From: JBFLXB01 sp964570625
Lineage (GTDB): Bacteria; Nitrospirota; Nitrospiria; 2-01-FULL-66-17
DNA: 61,802 nucleotides
Direction of reading: 5' to 3'
Assembly (NCBI GenBank): GCA_964570625.1
Contig: CAZMYW010000020.1
Location: 1-61,802 of the forward strand
How positions within the stretch are numbered: the stretch's first letter is position 1; the number at the start of each line of letters is the position of its first letter. Under the pieces are notes generated by a model that saw only the letters and a program-made list of their open reading frames with translations, had not been told where the DNA came from and ran no database searches. A program made the translations under genes and the position numbers. This document shows positions 59,076 to 61,802 of the stretch, in pieces.

Positions 59076-60805
59076 GCAGCCCGGTCGAGGTCCCGCATTG
59101 CGCGGCGGGCCTCGTCGCCCATCGTTCCACCCAGGCGTGCGGCGGTGTCCCGAAGCAGGGCCGCCGCAGCCGGGGTGCCGACACGACGCGCCGCCGCTAG
59201 GGCGTGTCGAACCCGCGGATCATGACGCACCACCCAAATCAGCGGCCACGCATGTTCGGGCGTCAAGAACCGCTGGATCAACGGCAGCGCGGCGTCCGAT
59301 CCCACATCCGCCAGGGCCTCGAAACACTCACGTTGCTCGGCCTCGCCACGACGGATAAACGCCCGGTCCACGATGACGTCGGACAATGCGCTCAGCAACC
59401 CCGGTGACGGGTGCCGACGTGCCAGCTTGAGCGCGTGCAGGCGCACACTTTCGTCGGCATCACCCAACCACTTCGGCAGCGTCTGGCTCACCCGCGCCGC
59501 GCCGATCGACTCGATCGCTTTCAGGGCCTCCTTCCGGATCCGGACCTCGGCGTGATGCATCGCGGCTTCGAGCGCCGGCAGCGCGCGTAGGTCTTTGACG
59601 GCCCCCAGTATGTAGACCAAATTTCGCGCGACGTACCACGGCGCAGTCGGCAGTTTCGTCAGAATCGCCTCGACGGCGGCCGTGCCAAACGCCGTCAGCG
59701 CATCACACACGGTCCGGCGTCCGGTCGCCGTCTGCGTGCGTTCGAGCAACGTGATCAAGGCATCGCTCGCCGTGGGCGGAAGGACGCTCAGATACGCGGC
59801 CAACGCGTCGCGGTCCCACGGGCCTTGCTGATTGAGGGCTTCCTCGAGCACCGCCACACGCTCCCAGCGTCCCACCTGGGTCCACACGACCCGAATGAGC
59901 TCCCGGCTACGCTCCGAGAGCTTCCCGTGATCACAAAGATCGAGCAATCTCGCAATGATGTGTTTGGCACGGCTGAACCGGGCCTGTCGCACGCACGTGG
60001 CCACGATATCGTCCAATACCTGCAACACTTCCAGGAATGACTGCTCGTCATCGTCCAGCGCGAGGATCGACACCAGAATGTCGATCAACTGCTCCACAAA
60101 ATCTTGCGTGGCGTCGTCCGCCACCTGCTGCCGAAGTGCCGCAATCTCCTCGTCCGTGAGCGTGAACACCGCCGCGCCGGCCTGGGCCGATGTCTCGGGA
60201 ATCTGCGCCAGTTCAGGGTTACCCGCCGCAGATTCCGTGTCTGGTGTCGGCCCATCCGTTCCGACGGAAACCGCGGTCGACTGCGGCAGGGAGGAGAGCA
60301 CCGGATCGTTGGTCCCGTCCCCATCTTTGACTTCTGCGACCTCGTACGTGACATGTGGGAGCGCCAGCTCCCACAACCTCGTCACCATGTCGCTATCCAA
60401 CGGCCGAGACTCCGCGGTCAACACACCCAGTAGGCCGTCGAGTTCGTCTCTGGTCAGGCCTTGATGTAAGACGAGTTGTCGGAGCCCGTCCGCGGAACAC
60501 CGGAACGCCAGATTCTCGAATCGGGTCGGCTCCTCATAAACCGGCGTGCTCCCGACCAAAAACTCGTAGCCCCTGACAGTGAGGGGGAGGCTGGCATGTT
60601 CATCGAGGTGGCGAAACAAGCGGGTGGCGAACTCGTCCCGAAAGCGCCGACAGATGTCGTGCTCCGGCAAATACATCTTGGAGGCTTTGACGGCCTTGGT
60701 CAGGCCGCGCATAACTTCTCGGGCCGATTCAACCGATTGAAGATCGGGGGGATCCGACGTCGGCGGGGGGGCCGACGGGACCGGCTGCACAGTATCACTC
60801 GACAT
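59072..60805 (-). CDS. HEAT-repeat protein partner of the HD-GYP protein
   Basis: The 577-residue cytoplasmic protein starts with a disordered Pro-rich 20 residues. A module follows (EVMRGLTKAVKASKMYLPEH, then LTVRGYEFLVGSTPVYEEPT) that resembles the N-terminal part of the HD-GYP protein. A long linker and about seven HEAT-like repeats come next (for example ALPALEAAMHHAEVRIRKEA and VRLHALKLARRHPSPGLLSA). HEAT repeats act as binding scaffolds. Overlap with the HD-GYP gene suggests the two proteins work together in a signalling complex. No catalytic motif is visible. Confidence 0.8.
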   Translation of the reverse strand: MSSDTVQPVPSAPPPTSDPPDLQSVESAREVMRGLTKAVKASKMYLPEHDICRRFRDEFATRLFRHLDEHASLPLTVRGYEFLVGSTPVYEEPTRFENLAFRCSADGLRQLVLHQGLTRDELDGLLGVLTAESRPLDSDMVTRLWELALPHVTYEVAEVKDGDGTNDPVLSSLPQSTAVSVGTDGPTPDTESAAGNPELAQIPETSAQAGAAVFTLTDEEIAALRQQVADDATQDFVEQLIDILVSILALDDDEQSFLEVLQVLDDIVATCVRQARFSRAKHIIARLLDLCDHGKLSERSRELIRVVWTQVGRWERVAVLEEALNQQGPWDRDALAAYLSVLPPTASDALITLLERTQTATGRRTVCDALTAFGTAAVEAILTKLPTAPWYVARNLVYILGAVKDLRALPALEAAMHHAEVRIRKEALKAIESIGAARVSQTLPKWLGDADESVRLHALKLARRHPSPGLLSALSDVIVDRAFIRRGEAEQRECFEALADVGSDAALPLIQRFLTPEHAWPLIWVVRHDPRVRHALAAARRVGTPAAAALLRDTAARLGGTMGDEARRAMRDLDRAA

Positions 60806-61364
60806 GGTATGCGGGTAGAAACGGCGCGGGGCCGGAACACCACACCCGGCCCCGCGCGACAGCGACCAAGTATAGCCGCGGTCGAACCCGTGTCAACGCA
60901 AATGCGGGTTAGGAGAGAAGCCCCCGTCCCAGCGCCGTTTTAGAACTTGAAACACTACGGCTCCGTCGTAGGGGTAGAGCGCTTGCTTCACACTCGGCAA
61001 GACGCTCCCTCTTCCACCTCATTCCACCTCACTAAACCCCACTCCAGCCAAGAGATTCGCGTTCAGTCTAAATTGGTCTGAGTAGGCCTGAATAGGCCTG
61101 AGAGTGGTGGGCTTGAGCACACTATCGAGCACAATTCACATAATCCTTGCCAGGGATACTGTCGTGTTTTCTAGAGATCACGACATTTTGACGCAATCCG
61201 TTTTTCTCCATAGGGGGAGAAACACGGGGAGCGGGGCAACCGAGGAGCGGCGGTGTCGCCTTTGGGGACGGAACGCGACAGAAACGAACGGCTCACCGAT
61301 TGGACGGGGATCTACAACACATCAGAGAGGGAAGGTGATTCCCCTCAGGGTTCATCAAGAGTCC
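60806..61364. other. Gap without a recognisable gene
   Basis: About 560 bases upstream of the HEAT gene show no coding frame with a believable start, and no tRNA. Visible features are a short CTACG/CGTAG hairpin near 60956-60972 and a tandem pair of TAGGCCTGA near 61084-61100. A purine-rich GGGGAG region lies near 61214-61233. It probably holds the promoters of the HEAT gene and the 3' end region of the tandem-repeat gene. Confidence 0.5.
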
Positions 61365-61802
61365 CTATTGGGAGCGGGCCAAGAAGATCTCCCTATTCCC
61401 CGGCGTATCATCATCCCAAACCACCAGGACACTGCTGCCCGAGATCACCATACTAGGGTAAAAAGAATTCCCAGCATTACTGGAGAGGTTGACCGGAGTC
61501 CCAAAGCTTCCCCCCCCATCCGTGGAGCGGGCCACGAAGATATCATAGTTCCCTGGCGTATCATCGTCCCAAGCCACCAGGACAGTGTTGCCCGAAATCA
61601 CCACCGCAGGGGTTTCAGAAATCCCAGCATTATTGGAGAGGTTGACCGGTGTCCCAAAGCTTACCCCCCCATCCGTGGAGCGGGCCACGACGATATCATC
61701 GTTATCTACCCAGGTCACCAGGACAGTGTTGCCCGAGATGGCCACCGCAGGGAAACCAGATTCCCCAGCATTATTGGAGAGGTTGACCGGTGTCCCAAAG
61801 CT
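61365..61802 (-). CDS. C-terminal end of a tandem-repeat BNR/sialidase-like protein
   Basis: The last 145 codons of a gene that starts beyond the window consist of near-identical repeats. Each holds an Asp-box-like segment (DIFVARSTDGGGSFGTPVNL), then SNNAGNS and VVISGNTVLVAWDDDTPGN. The Asp-box SxDGGxxF is a beta-propeller hallmark of BNR/sialidase-like proteins. There is no C-terminal sorting signal before the TAG at 61365-61367. The protein is likely a large secreted or surface propeller. Its N-terminus, signal peptide and function cannot be seen. Confidence 0.8.
   Translation of the reverse strand, partial: SFGTPVNLSNNAGESGFPAVAISGNTVLVTWVDNDDIVVARSTDGGVSFGTPVNLSNNAGISETPAVVISGNTVLVAWDDDTPGNYDIFVARSTDGGGSFGTPVNLSSNAGNSFYPSMVISGSSVLVVWDDDTPGNREIFLARSQ
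61481..61802 (-). repeat. Tandem DNA repeat inside the propeller-like gene
   Basis: The sequence TGGAGAGGTTGACCGG begins near 61481, 61634 and 61775, giving repeat steps of 153 and 141 bases (51 and 47 codons). The 12-base difference removes four codons in the aspartate-rich loop. DNA identity between units is high, so the array probably expands or contracts by recombination. Confidence 0.85.

Noticed and set aside
61253..61456. Plus-strand 67-codon frame near the right edge
   Set aside because: It overlaps the tandem-repeat gene on the other strand and has a low-complexity product with no ribosome-binding site of note.
61365..61802. CRISPR array at the right edge
   Set aside because: The repeats are about 150 bases long, in one open reading frame and encode a repeated protein motif; there are no short spacers.

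Overview
The window is chromosomal DNA of a diderm (Gram-negative) bacterium. The evidence is an outer-membrane assembly pair (TamB plus an Omp85/BamA protein), a Tol system, lipoproteins, a GT9 LPS-type glycosyltransferase and a Tat-type Rieske protein. Gene density is high, GC is high, and GTG starts and 4-bp start/stop overlaps are common. A b6-like split cytochrome b with a Rieske protein and a tetrahaem cytochrome c, together with a Geobacter-style split pilin and PilGHI-like genes, points to a Nitrospirota-like or deltaproteobacterial-type lineage. That assignment is an inference; no rRNA is present. I see no transposase, prophage or CRISPR array.

Layout: 1-823 (minus) is a consensus promoter, tRNA-Thr/Tyr/Gly/Thr and the start of tuf. 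881-1663 is a lone predicted outer-membrane protein. 1728-16004 (minus) is a surface-structure island. It holds a sugar aminotransferase, a long-form pilin, a PilH/PilG/PilI-like ABC module, a GT9 enzyme, a flavoprotein, two GT2 enzymes, a Wzm/Wzt-type exporter, a decaprenyl-phosphate phosphoribosyltransferase-like UbiA protein and a TPR membrane glycosyltransferase. It ends in a split pilin pair (PilA-N/PilA-C) behind a sigma-54-type promoter. 16213-24000 (minus) is housekeeping: a TPR lipoprotein, tatA, dnaB, hisZ, serA and a class V aminotransferase. 24155-28333 (minus) is the cytochrome bc-type complex, including an unlisted 36-residue membrane peptide.

28522-41362 (plus) carries DUF1844, tamB, a seven-POTRA Omp85, DUF4390, ntrY, ntrX and rlmD. 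41533-45326 (minus) is the Tol cluster (tolQ, tolR, a TonB/TolA-like gene, tolB) followed by a small unknown gene; pal is absent. tRNA-Val and tRNA-Asp follow. 45769-49916 (plus) holds a propeller lipoprotein, rsmD, coaD, an aminotransferase and an FmdB-type protein. 49936-53824 holds small unknown genes, a secreted YqgE-like protein and leuCD. 53979-54270 looks like a structured, terminator-ended non-coding RNA. 55026-56429 is a lone nuoF homologue. 56667-60805 (minus) has two small envelope proteins, an HD-GYP protein and a HEAT-repeat partner. The right edge is the C-terminal end of a tandem-repeat protein.

A family of long imperfect palindromes (six copies, roughly 100-170 bp) sits between genes across the right two thirds of the window. 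The most notable systems are the coexisting fused and split pilins next to PilGHI-like genes, the lipid-linked glycan export cluster resembling parts of the mycobacterial arabinogalactan pathway, the b6-like complex with an APWY motif, and the unidentified structured RNA.
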